Positions 8,957 through 17,799 of a stretch of 52,375 nt of DNA are shown piece after piece (the stretch's first letter is position 1; each line of letters opens with the position of its first letter). Source of the stretch: Lacticaseibacillus sharpeae JCM 1186 = DSM 20505. GTDB taxonomy: Bacteria; Bacillota; Bacilli; Lactobacillales; Lactobacillaceae. The stretch spans positions 1 to 52,375 of the forward strand of contig NZ_AYYO01000006.1 in assembly GCF_001436225.1 (NCBI RefSeq), in the 5' to 3' direction. The position numbers and the translations under genes are program-made. Below the pieces are notes generated by a model. That model saw only the letters and a program-made list of their open reading frames with translations, did no database searches and had not been told where the DNA came from.

Positions 8957-9416
8957 CCTGCACCTCAATAGCCCGGCGCATGATGCGTTCACGCAGCTGC
9001 ACGGCAACTTCCGGTTCCACCCCTTCGATGTCGTGTTCAGTGGCGGCCGTGGCGATTACCACCTGCTCCAGCTTCTGCCACTGCATCAAGGGACCAGCCT
9101 CCAGCGTCACGTTTTGAATCCGGGCAATCGGGATGGCAATGCGCTCCTTAAAGAGGAACCCCGAACTCATTTCTACCGCCGTGTCCGTGATTCGGTAACC
9201 CGAAAAGGCGTAACGGTACGGCACCAAGATCAGTTCGACAATGACCCACACGATTGTCAGGCCCACGCCAACCAGTGCTAGCCACAGCGGCCAGTGCCAA
9301 AACAGGTGCGGCAATGTCAGCAGCGCGCTCAAGATTAGCCCAAAGACCAGTGAACCCACCGCACTTAGCCGCCAGATAGTCTTAATCCGGGTCGGCAACT
9401 TCTGTGTATCGTTCAT
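8943..9416 (-). CDS. YdbS-like PH-domain membrane protein
   Basis: This 157-residue protein has two membrane segments (about 18-65) and one bPH2 domain with the typical ITDTAVEMSSG, IPIARIQNVTLEAGPLMQW and TAATEHDIEGVEPE motifs. The start ATG at 9416 follows GGAGG with 7 nt spacing; the open frame continues upstream to 9602 without a start signal. It is the first gene of a two-gene unit with the larger YdbT-like protein. The family is thought to act at the membrane as a pair; the biochemical activity is not known. Confidence 0.87.
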   Translation of the reverse strand: MNDTQKLPTRIKTIWRLSAVGSLVFGLILSALLTLPHLFWHWPLWLALVGVGLTIVWVIVELILVPYRYAFSGYRITDTAVEMSSGFLFKERIAIPIARIQNVTLEAGPLMQWQKLEQVVIATAATEHDIEGVEPEVAVQLRERIMRRAIEVQDEEF

Positions 9417-9705
9417 GCTTATTCCTCCACAACACTTGCTTAAATATGTAAACCCACTCCGCAGTTTAGTGTCGCAAACAACCAGTCGGCGTTCATCAAA
9501 CTTTAGACTGATTTTATAAGAATTTCTAATGGCGCGCGTCAGCCCAACCGCATCTGGGCCGCGCCGAACCAGCGATTTAATCACCAAAAATAAAATTAGC
9601 ACAACATTAAATTAGTTATTGACATTCAGTGAGACAAATCTCATAATAATCGCAACACATATTATTTTTGCCACTAACATTACCTACCATAAGGAGAATA
9701 TACAT

Positions 9706-10698
9706 ATGCATTATACAGTTTTGGGTGCCGGCGCAATGGGTTTGCGTTACGGCGTTTTGCTTCAGGAACATGCTGGCGCCACGGTGGACTTCGTGGATAC
9801 CTGGCAGCCGCAGGTCGACACGTGCCGCGCGCAAGGCGGGGTCTACGTTTCCCGCGACGGACAGAACAAACACCTGGTGCCGATTAACATCTTCACCCCC
9901 GAAGAGTACACGGGGACGCCGGACGCCTACATCATCTTCTGCAAGCAGATGGGCCTGGCCGAAATGCTCGAACGTTCCGCCCACTTCTTCAAGCCCAATC
10001 AGTACGCGATCACCTGCATGAACGGGATGGGCCATATCGAGAAGATCAATCAGTACTTCCCCGCTGAGCACGTGCTCGGGGGGACCGCGCTGGTCGCAAC
10101 CGTCTTGAACGGAGCCGGCGACGTGGACTTCATCGGCCAGCCGGGCGCCGGCACGATGAACATCTGCCCCGAAACCGAAAAGCCAGACGCAATGACCCCC
10201 AAGTTCTTGGCCGACCTCACTGCCGCCCACTTGAACCCGAACCTGACCGACAACTTCCTGGGCACGCTCATGGCCAAGGTGACCTTCAACTCCGTGGTGA
10301 ACACCCTGTGCACCATGTACCAGATTCGCATGGGTGAATTCATCGCCGCCCCAACGGCCGAGAAGCTGTCCAAACAGCTCATCGAGGAAGCCTACTCCGC
10401 ATGTGAAGCGGCCGGCATTCAGTTGCTCAACAGTCGCGAGGAGGAATGGGAGAGCATCGTGCACGTGAGCGCGGTGGCCAACCCCCTGCACTTCCCATCA
10501 ATGTACCAGGACTTCTCGAAGAACCGGCCAACCGAAGTCGACTACATCAACGGCTTCATTTACGACCTTGGCCACAAGCACGGCTACGAGGCCAAGACCC
10601 ATGACTTCTTGCGCAACCTCGTCCACCTGGCGGAATTCTCCAAGACCTTCGACGTTGCGGCCTTCACCGACGAAGTGCACGCACGCGCAGCTAAATAG
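9706..10698 (+). CDS. Ketopantoate reductase family protein (PanE/ApbA-like)
   Basis: A 330-residue NADPH-dependent 2-oxoacid reductase fold. The N-terminal Rossmann motif is VLGAGAMG, the middle NGMGHIE corresponds to the family NGxGxxE, and the catalytic-region AKVTFNSVVNTLCTM matches the KxxxNxxxN pattern. The C-terminal HFPSMYQDFSKNRPTEVDYING is the conserved substrate and cofactor contact. ATG 9706 has AAGGAGA 8 nt upstream; an upstream ATG at 9619 has none. It may form pantoate for coenzyme A, but PanE paralogs in lactobacilli often reduce other 2-keto or hydroxy acids (for example 2-ketoisocaproate). No pan genes lie nearby to settle this. Confidence 0.85.
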   Translation: MHYTVLGAGAMGLRYGVLLQEHAGATVDFVDTWQPQVDTCRAQGGVYVSRDGQNKHLVPINIFTPEEYTGTPDAYIIFCKQMGLAEMLERSAHFFKPNQYAITCMNGMGHIEKINQYFPAEHVLGGTALVATVLNGAGDVDFIGQPGAGTMNICPETEKPDAMTPKFLADLTAAHLNPNLTDNFLGTLMAKVTFNSVVNTLCTMYQIRMGEFIAAPTAEKLSKQLIEEAYSACEAAGIQLLNSREEEWESIVHVSAVANPLHFPSMYQDFSKNRPTEVDYINGFIYDLGHKHGYEAKTHDFLRNLVHLAEFSKTFDVAAFTDEVHARAAK

Positions 10699-10713
10699 CA
10701 ATTAACCTAAACT

Positions 10714-10747
10714 GAGGGCGACCGTGTATATACGGCCGCCCTCTTTG
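10714..10747 (+). terminator. Terminator after the PanE-like gene
   Basis: GAGGGCG...CGCCCTC with an inner CCGT/ACGG extension is followed by CTTTGTT. Confidence 0.8.
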
Positions 10748-10789
10748 TTGGTATTATTTAATTAAACAATTCGGGGGGAGGTGTTTGGT

Positions 10790-11446
10790 ATGGCGATTGG
10801 ATTCATCGTTGTGGGCGCGTTATTATTTTTGGGTTGCGCCCTGGAACTTATCCTCGCATGGCGCATGCACCTGCCGCAAATGGCCAAACACCGCCTCCGC
10901 GTGAGTGCCGTCGTTAGTTTCGTCATGGCTGTGGCCGCCTTGGGCACCGGCAAGCTCAACAGCTACTATGGCCAGCAGCTGCGCGCCATTGAGTCCGCCC
11001 GCGCGGCCGCCGCCACCACCCGCGCCAGTGACATGATGGACACCGTGTTCACCGACACCATGAATACCTTCGCCAGCAACATTATGAGTTTGAACAACGA
11101 AACCCAGAAGCTCAACGCTAAGTTTCAAGCTGCAGCCACGGCCCGCCCCGGTGCCTCCGTCATGGTCGGCGGTCTCCACTACACCGACGCAACGCGCGCC
11201 GTCCGGGCGGTCATCCGCAGTGAAAACAAGCTGGTCAACCAAATCGTCCAGACTGACGCCAACCTCAACACCAACTACGCCACGATGGTCCAGAACCTAA
11301 CGGATAACTCGCGTGCCCAGTTCGGCACCATGCGTACCCGCTTGAACGCGGCCAACCAACTGACCAAGCTCATGTTGCACTACCACGGCAACTGGCAAAA
11401 CAACCAGCACCTGTACACAAACTACAGTAACGCCCTATTCTATTAA
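10790..11446 (+). CDS. Unknown membrane protein with a long extracytoplasmic or coiled tail
   Basis: I do not recognise this family. The 218-residue protein has two hydrophobic segments (about 1-24 and 36-55) followed by a hydrophilic, Ala/Asn/Thr-rich helical region (about 60-218) that ends in an Asn- and Tyr-rich stretch. ATG 10790 has GGGGAGG 8 nt upstream; a GTG at 10781 would abut the ribosome binding site. It stands alone between two terminators. No catalytic motif is visible. Confidence 0.75.
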   Translation: MAIGFIVVGALLFLGCALELILAWRMHLPQMAKHRLRVSAVVSFVMAVAALGTGKLNSYYGQQLRAIESARAAAATTRASDMMDTVFTDTMNTFASNIMSLNNETQKLNAKFQAAATARPGASVMVGGLHYTDATRAVRAVIRSENKLVNQIVQTDANLNTNYATMVQNLTDNSRAQFGTMRTRLNAANQLTKLMLHYHGNWQNNQHLYTNYSNALFY

Positions 11447-11452
11447 CCACGC

Positions 11453-11497
11453 AAAAGCGGCAACGGAGTGCACGAAGCACGCCGCTGCCGCTTTTTT
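11453..11497 (+). terminator. Terminator, possibly used from both sides
   Basis: AAAAGCGGCAACGG pairs with CCGCTGCCGCTTTT, followed by further T. It separates the unknown membrane protein from the convergent SDR-like gene. Confidence 0.85.
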
Positions 11498-11536
11498 GAC
11501 CATCAGCTGACCATGCTGAAGCTGGTAATTAATTGT

Positions 11537-12175
11537 TTAGTAGAATGAAGGCTTGGCCCCATCCGTGTTGGGCTGGTTAACCCCCAGTGATTCGCGGACG
11601 TGCTTAGCCGGCGTTGCCACAATCTTGGTCACCAAATCCGCAATGCTCTTGCGGGAAACCTCGGTGCCCTTGAAGGCATCACCCTTTTGCGTCAGTTCGT
11701 AGTCGACCACGTTCTTGTTGCTGAGCCAGGCCGGCCGAATGATGGTGTAGTCAAGGTCAGAGTCCTCAATCGTCTTGGCCGCAGCTGCGTACGTCTCCAG
11801 GTAGCCGCCGTCGAGTTGCTGGTGGTTCCACTTGCCGAATGCCCCGGGCACCTCATCGTAAATCCCGAGCGTGGAAATCCACACAAGCCGCTTCACACCC
11901 GCCTGATCCATCGCGGTAACAACGGCCTTTGCTTCGGCCTCAATGTTGCCCGCCAGGTTCGCGTACACAATGTCCTGGCCCTTAAGCGCTGCGGTGAGGT
12001 CCGCCACGTTTGCCGCATCCCCGTCAACGATGGTTTCCCGGTCTGCATCGGTCGCCGTAATCCGATTTGCACGGCGCAGGAACAACGTCAAGTGCGCATC
12101 CGTATCGCTGAGCAGCTGCTTAGTTGCGAGCCGGGCAATCTGCCCATGGGCCCCTAAAATTAAAACATTAGTCAT
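11537..12175 (-). CDS. NAD(P)-binding SDR/NmrA-like protein
   Basis: A 212-residue atypical short-chain dehydrogenase fold. The dinucleotide motif GAHGQIA is at residues 8-14, IVYANLAGN and LVWISTLGIYDE form the core strands, and a YAAAAK element resembles the catalytic YxxxK. ATG 12175 is preferred because AAGGGGCGG lies 6 nt upstream; the longer reading from 12193 would begin inside that signal. Members bind NAD(P)H and act as reductases or redox-sensing proteins; the substrate is unknown. A 10-bp inverted repeat (AACCCGGACA/TGTCCGGGTT, 12245-12277) lies upstream and could be an operator or a second terminator after brnQ1. Confidence 0.8.
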   Translation of the reverse strand: MTNVLILGAHGQIARLATKQLLSDTDAHLTLFLRRANRITATDADRETIVDGDAANVADLTAALKGQDIVYANLAGNIEAEAKAVVTAMDQAGVKRLVWISTLGIYDEVPGAFGKWNHQQLDGGYLETYAAAAKTIEDSDLDYTIIRPAWLSNKNVVDYELTQKGDAFKGTEVSRKSIADLVTKIVATPAKHVRESLGVNQPNTDGAKPSFY

Positions 12176-12285
12176 TTTTATCCGCCCCTTCATGCATTGC
12201 TACTTCTTATTTACAAGTACATTATAGCTGCTACCCCGGATGGCAACCCGGACACCACGCCCCCCGCTGTCCGGGTTCTGCGACT

Positions 12286-12315
12286 AAAAAAGACAGGCAT
12301 CACGCCTGTCTTTTC
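12286..12315 (-). terminator. Terminator after brnQ1
   Basis: GACAGGC/GCCTGTC is flanked by A6 and T4, so it can work on either strand. It lies 12 nt past the brnQ1 stop codon. Confidence 0.88.
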
Positions 12316-12327
12316 GAATCTCAAACT

Positions 12328-13716
12328 TTAATCGAGTTCTGGTGCACTTTCGCCCGCCTTAATGGTGCGGCCTGAAAGCTTGGTGATGATGAAGCCGGCG
12401 ATGAGGCCGATTGCCATGAACGGTACGAAGTCCATGCCGATGCTAAACCACGGAATGTAGGCCGTTGCGAAGTTGTTGATGGCCTTGAAGAATGCGAGGT
12501 TAGCGAAGATTGGGGGCAAGGAGTGAATTGCGTCGAGCACTGCGGGAATGGCGGTCATCCAGATGGTTGCCTTGTAGATGATTGGCTGCTTGCCGATGAT
12601 TGGGTGCATAATGCCCATGAGAATCAGTCCAATTGCTAGTGGGTACAGCAGCATCAGCACTGGTGTGGAGTACGCGATAATCTGGTCGAGACCGAAGTTG
12701 GCAATCCCGAAGCCGCCGATGCAGGTGAAGATCAGGAACTTACTGAAGCCAATCTTCGGAAACCGTTTGCCCAGGTCCTGGGAGAATGACGTCACCAGCC
12801 CGATAGACGTGGTCAGGCAGGCGATAATGGCCATGGCGGCGAGGATAGAAGTCCCGATGATCCCGGTGTAGTGGTTCATGATGGCGGAGAATGCGGGACC
12901 CCCGTTTTCGGTTGTCTTGGTGAAGGTGGTGGAAATCGCGCCGAGGGCAATCATCAGGATGTAGATGATGGCTTCAACCCCCATCGCAATCCCCCCGATT
13001 TTGGCAACGTCCTTGGAACGTTCAGACGTCTTCGTCACCCCGAAGAAGCGGAGTGCGGTCACGATGGTTACCCCGAAGCCGAGACCGGCGAGCGCGTCCA
13101 TCGTGTTGTAGCCCTGCAGGAACCCATTGACCATGTTGGCGCCACCAGCGTTCATGGCGCCAATTTTGCCAAGTGCCGCACCGTCACCCTTGATGATGAA
13201 GGCGGTCGCGAACACGATAACCAGGAGAATCAGCAGCAAGGGGTTCAGCAGCTTGCCCACGTAACTCGCCATCTTGGACTGGTTCCGCGACAGCGCGTAG
13301 GTGATGGCGAAGAAGATTGCGGAGTACGCGAGCAGCGCGATGGCCTGGTCCTTCTTGGCGATGAAGGGAATAATCCCGAGTTCAAAGGAAACGGTCGCCG
13401 TGCGGGGCGAAGAAATCAGCAGGCCGAGACTGGCGTGCGTGCAGATTAGGAAGAAGAGCGCGAAACCTTTGCCGACCGGCCGCGCCAAGTGGTACATACT
13501 GTCGGACTTAGTCATCGAGATGGCCAGAATGGAAAGCAATGGCAGGCAGATGGCGGAGAGCAGGAAGCCAAACGCGGCTGGAGCCCAGTTACCACCGGAA
13601 ATTTGGCCGAGGTGAATGGGGAAAATCAGGTTGCCGGCCCCGAAGAAGAGACCAAAGAGCATGGAACCAAGGGTAATCAACTGTTTACGGGATAATTTCT
13701 GTTTTGTGTTTTCCAT
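12328..13716 (-). CDS. brnQ: Branched-chain amino acid carrier BrnQ (copy 1)
   Basis: A 462-residue LIVCS-family symporter with twelve predicted membrane segments that imports leucine, isoleucine and valine with Na+ or H+. The N-terminal signature MLFGLFFGAGNLIFPIHLGQ and the GFLQGYNTMDALAGLGFGV motif are diagnostic. ATG 13716 has GGAGG 9 nt upstream; the 18-codon extension has no signal. A T-box with apparent specifier GTA precedes it, so expression should rise when tRNA-Val is uncharged. A second brnQ (43138-44523) lies behind an Ile T-box, suggesting that the two copies answer to different amino acids. Confidence 0.95.
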   Translation of the reverse strand: MENTKQKLSRKQLITLGSMLFGLFFGAGNLIFPIHLGQISGGNWAPAAFGFLLSAICLPLLSILAISMTKSDSMYHLARPVGKGFALFFLICTHASLGLLISSPRTATVSFELGIIPFIAKKDQAIALLAYSAIFFAITYALSRNQSKMASYVGKLLNPLLLILLVIVFATAFIIKGDGAALGKIGAMNAGGANMVNGFLQGYNTMDALAGLGFGVTIVTALRFFGVTKTSERSKDVAKIGGIAMGVEAIIYILMIALGAISTTFTKTTENGGPAFSAIMNHYTGIIGTSILAAMAIIACLTTSIGLVTSFSQDLGKRFPKIGFSKFLIFTCIGGFGIANFGLDQIIAYSTPVLMLLYPLAIGLILMGIMHPIIGKQPIIYKATIWMTAIPAVLDAIHSLPPIFANLAFFKAINNFATAYIPWFSIGMDFVPFMAIGLIAGFIITKLSGRTIKAGESAPELD

Positions 13717-13816
13717 AGGGATGTTCCTCCGAATTATGTCACCGCGATAAGCTCGCTGAAAATGAATCAATCGACAAGACGTATGTGTTGGCGGGCGGGC
13801 CGTCGCCCCGCGCCAT

Positions 13817-14105
13817 AAAAAAACGCCCTTAGCAATTCTATTAATTGCTAAGGGCGTTATCAGCGCGTACCACCTTAATTCACAACACCGTCACCGATAT
13901 TGTCTCTGCAGGTACGGCCGGCTCCGGAAACCAGCGATACCCTTGCACTGTAATGTGTGCGCACATCCGTCACTTCCACAGGTCGCAACGGAAACTTGTA
14001 GTCTACTTTCACCGGCTTAATGCCACCGCTTCACACTTACCGCGGCTCCCTGAGGCACCTGACCGACTACTCTTACTACGCTTCGTCTTTGTCATTTTGA
14101 TGATG
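13817..14105 (-). promoter_or_regulatory. Valine-type T-box leader of brnQ1
   Basis: The minus strand shows Stem I, the core AAGGTGGTACGCG (13864-13876) and a terminator with a long perfect stem (13822-13858) followed by seven T. The 3' side of the specifier loop reads GAAA-GTA-G before lower helix ACTAC, which pairs with GTAGT on the 5' side. The codon GTA (14004-14006) therefore points to tRNA-Val. The specifier is called by eye and a one-codon shift cannot be fully excluded. Confidence 0.88.
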
Positions 14106-14110
14106 GGATT

Positions 14111-14139
14111 AATATAGATTAAAAACAGATGGCCGTCAA
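14111..14139 (-). promoter_or_regulatory. Promoter of brnQ1 T-box transcript
   Basis: Minus-strand TTGACG (14134-14139), 17-nt spacer, TATATT (14111-14116). The stretch 14140-14223 beyond it shows nothing I can name. Confidence 0.78.
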
Positions 14140-14223
14140 TAGCTTTTCTTCACTTTTTTGCAATCGAATTTTTAGGAAGCGGAACCATTGCCGTTATTTT
14201 AAGCTTTTGCCGCCGTGAAAAAA

Positions 14224-15441
14224 TTACCGCGTGCCCCGGCGCAAACTGGGCTCGGTGAACCACAAAATGATCAGGTTAATGAGCAGCAACAAGGCCGTGG
14301 ACATGAACACCGCGTTGTAGCCGAAGTACCCGGCCACCGCGCCGCCCCATAGCGCACCGAACATGCTGCCAAGCGCCTGGGCGGACTGGTTCCAGGCAAA
14401 AATCGAGGAGAGCGCGTCGTGTGGCGAGTTCTTCGTCAGCAGGGTTTGGATTGTCGGGAACAATGCGGCGTCGGAAATCCCGACCAAAAACCGCAATACG
14501 CCGAGCACAATCAGGCTGGCGAAGAAGCCCTGGGGCAGGTAGACGAGCACCGCGAACAGGTAGCCCATGAGCAGCACGCGCCCAGAACCGTGGCGGTCAC
14601 CGTATTGGCCAAGCCGCGGCGCCGCCATGATGTTCGAAATCCCGGGCAGGGCCGAGATGACCCCGGCGATGACCGTGATGGCACCATGGCCGTGCATCAG
14701 CTGCTTCACGTAGAGGCTGATGATGGGGAAAATCGACGAATTCCCGAGCTGGACGATTAACGTCGATAGCAGCAGCACCATGATGAGTCGCGGATTTGCG
14801 AACTGCTTCAAGAAGCTGCCGGATTGCTTGGTGACTGGCGCCTTGGTCTTGTCTGGGTGTACCGATTCTTTGACCAGCGAGATTGACAGTACGGCCACCA
14901 GGAGCAGCAAGCCGCCAGTGATGAAGAAGGTCTGGCGAATCGAGAACACGTGGGCCAGCAAGCCGCCGAGTACGGGCCCGACCAGCACCCCAGAAGTGGA
15001 GCCGGTCATGAGCGTACCGAGCAGACGCCCACTCTTTTCCCGCGGCACCTGCGCCGCTACCAGTGCCTGGGCGTTTGGAATGTACCCCGAGAAGGCCCCA
15101 ATGGCTGCGCGCGCCAGGAACAACAGCCAGACGCTGTGCACGAACCCAGTCAGGATGTAGACAATCGCCATCCCCCCAGCCGTGTAGAACAGGATGGGCC
15201 GGTGCCCCCGCTTGCCCGCAAGCCGGCCCCACACAGGCGCGAGGAAGGCGGTGACCAAGAACGTCACGGCGTAGATAATCCCGCTATAAAAATTCAGGTT
15301 CTTCTGCGAATAGTTGCCCAATTGCGCGATGAACAGGGACAAGAACGGCCCCACTTCACTGAACGCAATCCCGGCAACAAACGTGCAACCCCAGAGCACG
15401 TATAGATTCCGCCGCCAAACCGGCTGCGCATCGTTTTGCAT
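14224..15441 (-). CDS. MFS multidrug-type exporter (copy 1)
   Basis: A 405-residue major facilitator of the DHA1 drug:H+ antiporter type with twelve membrane segments. Motif A (GRLAGKRGHRP) follows segment 2 and a motif-C-like GSTSGVLVGPVLGG lies in segment 5, the latter typical of exporters. ATG 15441 (MQNDAQ) has GGGGG 8 nt upstream and is preferred over 15456. It lies 108 nt behind a TetR-family gene on the same strand, so the two probably form an autoregulated drug-response operon. A close paralog occurs at 18531-19754. The substrate is unknown. Confidence 0.88.
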   Translation of the reverse strand: MQNDAQPVWRRNLYVLWGCTFVAGIAFSEVGPFLSLFIAQLGNYSQKNLNFYSGIIYAVTFLVTAFLAPVWGRLAGKRGHRPILFYTAGGMAIVYILTGFVHSVWLLFLARAAIGAFSGYIPNAQALVAAQVPREKSGRLLGTLMTGSTSGVLVGPVLGGLLAHVFSIRQTFFITGGLLLLVAVLSISLVKESVHPDKTKAPVTKQSGSFLKQFANPRLIMVLLLSTLIVQLGNSSIFPIISLYVKQLMHGHGAITVIAGVISALPGISNIMAAPRLGQYGDRHGSGRVLLMGYLFAVLVYLPQGFFASLIVLGVLRFLVGISDAALFPTIQTLLTKNSPHDALSSIFAWNQSAQALGSMFGALWGGAVAGYFGYNAVFMSTALLLLINLIILWFTEPSLRRGTR

Positions 15442-15549
15442 ATGTATTTCCCCCATTATGCGTCTCGGTTAGGCGCAAGCAAAAACCACCACCATACACG
15501 CTGATGCTGTGCACAGTGATGGCTCTTCAGTAACGTATTCAATGCCCAT

Positions 15550-16125
15550 CTAGGCAATCGACTGGTACTCGTTGATGCGGCGCCGCCGAAGCAGCAGGCC
15601 GTTAATCTGGTCCTCAATAAACGTGCGCAAGAATTCATTTTCCTGCTGCGCGGTGCGTGGGTTCAGCGCCATCATCCACCGCTGCAATTCTGCCATCACG
15701 CCGTCCGCCAGCAGCTCACGCATGAACTGGCAGTACTGGCCGCCGATGGTTACCTGTTCTTCGCGGCTCAGGCTGAGCAGGCCGCTGCAAATGATGTTCT
15801 TGAAGCAGTCGCGCACAACCGCTGCCGGCGCGTTCTGGCCTTCAACTGCCAGAATATCCCGGTAGAAGCGGCGATTGTTATCGAAGTAGGACACGAGCGC
15901 CTTGAGCACCGCCGTCCAGTTACCAGCTTGGACGTGGCCGGTAACGCCGTGGGCCTCGTTCTCGTAGATCCACGCAACAACATCGTACTTGTCCTTGAAG
16001 TGGTCGTAAAAAGTCTGCCGCCGCAAGTGGGCCGCGCTCATAATCGTGGTCACCGTGACGGCCGCAAAGCCCTTCTGTTCAACTAGTTGTTTCGTTGCAT
16101 CCGCAATTGCGTTTTGTGTATCCAT
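15550..16125 (-). CDS. TetR family transcriptional regulator
   Basis: A 191-residue repressor-type protein. The N-terminal helix-turn-helix covers about residues 15-45 (AAVTVTTIMSAAHLRRQTFYDHF), and the remainder is the helical ligand and dimer domain, resembling DhaS-like members at the C-terminus. ATG 16125 has GAGG 9 nt upstream; the ATG two codons earlier is too close to it. The gene precedes an MFS exporter, so local control of that pump is likely. A TTTAGT-14-ACTAAA inverted repeat (16229-16254) in the promoter region is a candidate operator. Confidence 0.85.
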   Translation of the reverse strand: MDTQNAIADATKQLVEQKGFAAVTVTTIMSAAHLRRQTFYDHFKDKYDVVAWIYENEAHGVTGHVQAGNWTAVLKALVSYFDNNRRFYRDILAVEGQNAPAAVVRDCFKNIICSGLLSLSREEQVTIGGQYCQFMRELLADGVMAELQRWMMALNPRTAQQENEFLRTFIEDQINGLLLRRRRINEYQSIA

Positions 16126-16228
16126 CCGCATTCACCTCATTTCAGAGTAGCCGGACCGGTAACAATCATCCGTGTCGCCGCTACTCACTCAAGTTCTCGA
16201 ACACCTACATTTTATCTTTTTATTCTAA

Positions 16229-16254
16229 TTTAGTCTAGCATATCACTAACTAAA
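16229..16254 (-). promoter_or_regulatory. Candidate TetR operator
   Basis: TTTAGT and ACTAAA half-sites are 14 nt apart and overlap AT-rich promoter-like sequence upstream of the tetR gene. No other symmetric site is evident between tetR and the antiporter gene. Confidence 0.35.
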
Positions 16255-16271
16255 AGGAAGTGCAATGCACC

Positions 16272-17450
16272 CTAATTCTGCTCGAGGTTACCAGATAGCG
16301 CCGTGCGCCCGCCATTAAGTGCGTGCTTAAGCATGAACGGTGCAATCAAGGTGACGAGGATGATGACCAAAATAATGTCGGAGTAGTAGGCACTGGCGAG
16401 CAGGTGCGCCGAAAAACCAATCTGGGCCGTAATCAGCGCCATTTCGCCCCGCGAGATCATGCCGGCCCCGATGATGTAATTACTGCGACCGGTGAAGCCA
16501 CTGAGCCGGCCGCCGATGCCGCAGCCAAGCAGCTTGGTCAGTACCCCGAGGATGGTCATCACCACCACAAACAGCAGTGAATCCCGCAACCCGCTGAAGG
16601 TGACATTCAGGCCCACACTAACGAAGAAAACCGGAATGAACACCGCGTAGCCAATCGGTTCGATGCTGGCGGCGGCTTGCTGCTTCCAGCCTGTCTGGGC
16701 CACCGCCACGCCGGCGAAGAAGGCGCCCACCGCGCCACTTAGACTGACGTAATCGGCGAGCCAAGCCATGGCGAAACAGATGACCAGCGACATGATGATG
16801 GGACTGGCCGTCATCAGGATTTTGTCACTCAGCATCAGTAGCACTGGCGCAATCCAGCGGGTCAGGGCGTAGCAGACGGCAAAGAAGGCGACCTGTTCTA
16901 ACAGCGTCAGCCACAGCGGTGTTTCCGCACCCGCCTCCGCGGTGCCCATGAAGGCAATCATGATGCTGAGCAGGATGACGCCGATGATGTCATCCGCAAC
17001 GGCCGCGCCCAAGATGGTCGCCCCTTCACGCGTGCTGAGGGCCCCATATTCCTTCAGCACCTCCACCGAGATGGAGACCGAGGTGGCGGAGAAGATTACG
17101 CCGATGAAAATGGCCTCAAACCAGTTGAAGCCAAACAAATGGCTGGTGAGCCCAATCAGCACAACCGGGGCAATCACCCCCGACACCGCCACGATGATGG
17201 CCGGCCGCAAATAGCGTTTGAGCAGCCCCAAGTCACTTTCAAGACCACCCAAAAACATCAAGACAATCACCCCGATGTCCGAAAACGTGCTGATGAGACT
17301 GCTGCCGTGAATGAAGCCAAGTGCCGCCGGACCAACCAGAATGCCCACCAGGATTTCGGCCACCACGGCGGGCAACCCGAAGCGCCGCGCAAAGTGGCCA
17401 GCAAGTGTGGTGGTGATAAGCAAGAACGCAAGCGCCCCAACAAAATTCAT
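16272..17450 (-). CDS. CPA2 family Na+(K+)/H+ antiporter (NapA/KefB type)
   Basis: A 392-residue membrane protein with about twelve or thirteen helices that exchanges monovalent cations for protons. Diagnostic features are PAVVAEILVGILVGP near the N-terminus, the paired Asp in AAVADDIIG (transport site of electrogenic NapA-type members), and VFFVSVGLNV and GAGMISRGEMALI near the C-terminus. There is no C-terminal nucleotide-binding (RCK/TrkA-N) domain. The start ATG has AAGGAGGGG upstream, immediately after a terminator hairpin, so a conditional terminator sits right at the gene. A 340-nt structured leader and a Val T-box lie further upstream. Confidence 0.9.
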   Translation of the reverse strand: MNFVGALAFLLITTTLAGHFARRFGLPAVVAEILVGILVGPAALGFIHGSSLISTFSDIGVIVLMFLGGLESDLGLLKRYLRPAIIVAVSGVIAPVVLIGLTSHLFGFNWFEAIFIGVIFSATSVSISVEVLKEYGALSTREGATILGAAVADDIIGVILLSIMIAFMGTAEAGAETPLWLTLLEQVAFFAVCYALTRWIAPVLLMLSDKILMTASPIIMSLVICFAMAWLADYVSLSGAVGAFFAGVAVAQTGWKQQAAASIEPIGYAVFIPVFFVSVGLNVTFSGLRDSLLFVVVMTILGVLTKLLGCGIGGRLSGFTGRSNYIIGAGMISRGEMALITAQIGFSAHLLASAYYSDIILVIILVTLIAPFMLKHALNGGRTALSGNLEQN

Positions 17451-17473
17451 ATGTACCCCTCCTTAAAAAAAGA

Positions 17474-17497
17474 AGCGTCGGCCTTGTTCCCGACGCT
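17474..17497 (-). terminator. Leader terminator abutting the antiporter ribosome binding site
   Basis: The perfect 8-bp stem AGCGTCGG/CCGACGCT is followed on the minus strand by TCTTTTTTT and then at once by AAGGAGGGG and the ATG. Its place inside the leader makes it an attenuator rather than an end-of-gene terminator. Confidence 0.8.
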
Positions 17498-17507
17498 ACT
17501 GCTAAAT

Positions 17508-17790
17508 TATTATGTACCGCGAATCGTCGCGGTGACGGTGGCACGGCCGCTAAGTGCTGGCCTGTCCCGTACAACTATGTGTGGTCGCATTTGCGCCCCA
17601 TATGTGTCCGTCACCGCTTCGTTAAGTAGTGATCGGGTTTAGTGCTCGTATGTGATTGATATGTCTTGCTGGTGGTTGCCGGAGTTGCTATCTACTCACT
17701 CGCGCCTGCCCGCCGTTGCTACTTGTCAGCACGTGCCTCACTTCCTTCCAATGTTGATTCCAGGTGCATGGCTGTCACCTGGATTGATGA
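17508..17790 (-). promoter_or_regulatory. Structured leader of unknown class upstream of the antiporter
   Basis: On the minus strand GCGGTGACGG (17608-17617) pairs perfectly over 10 bp with CCGTCACCGC (17529-17538), enclosing 69 nt. The 3' arm overlaps a second perfect hairpin ACCGCGA/TCGCGGT (17516-17533), so the two folds exclude each other. The terminator follows. A CCAGGTG/CACCTGG hairpin (about 17760-17781) lies at the 5' end. No T-box core (GGTGGNACC) is present in this part, and I do not recognise a known riboswitch. Confidence 0.55.
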
Positions 17791-17799
17791 GAAACAGGG

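Noticed and set aside
17560-17600. Short frame with Ile-Val-Val codons inside the antiporter leader
   Set aside because: The ribosome binding site is poor and the frame is better explained as part of the long-range stem structure.
17451-17790. Second T-box in tandem before the antiporter
   Set aside because: A GAGTAGATAGC element resembles a T-box Stem I, but the diagnostic GGTGGNACC core and a matched specifier loop are missing.
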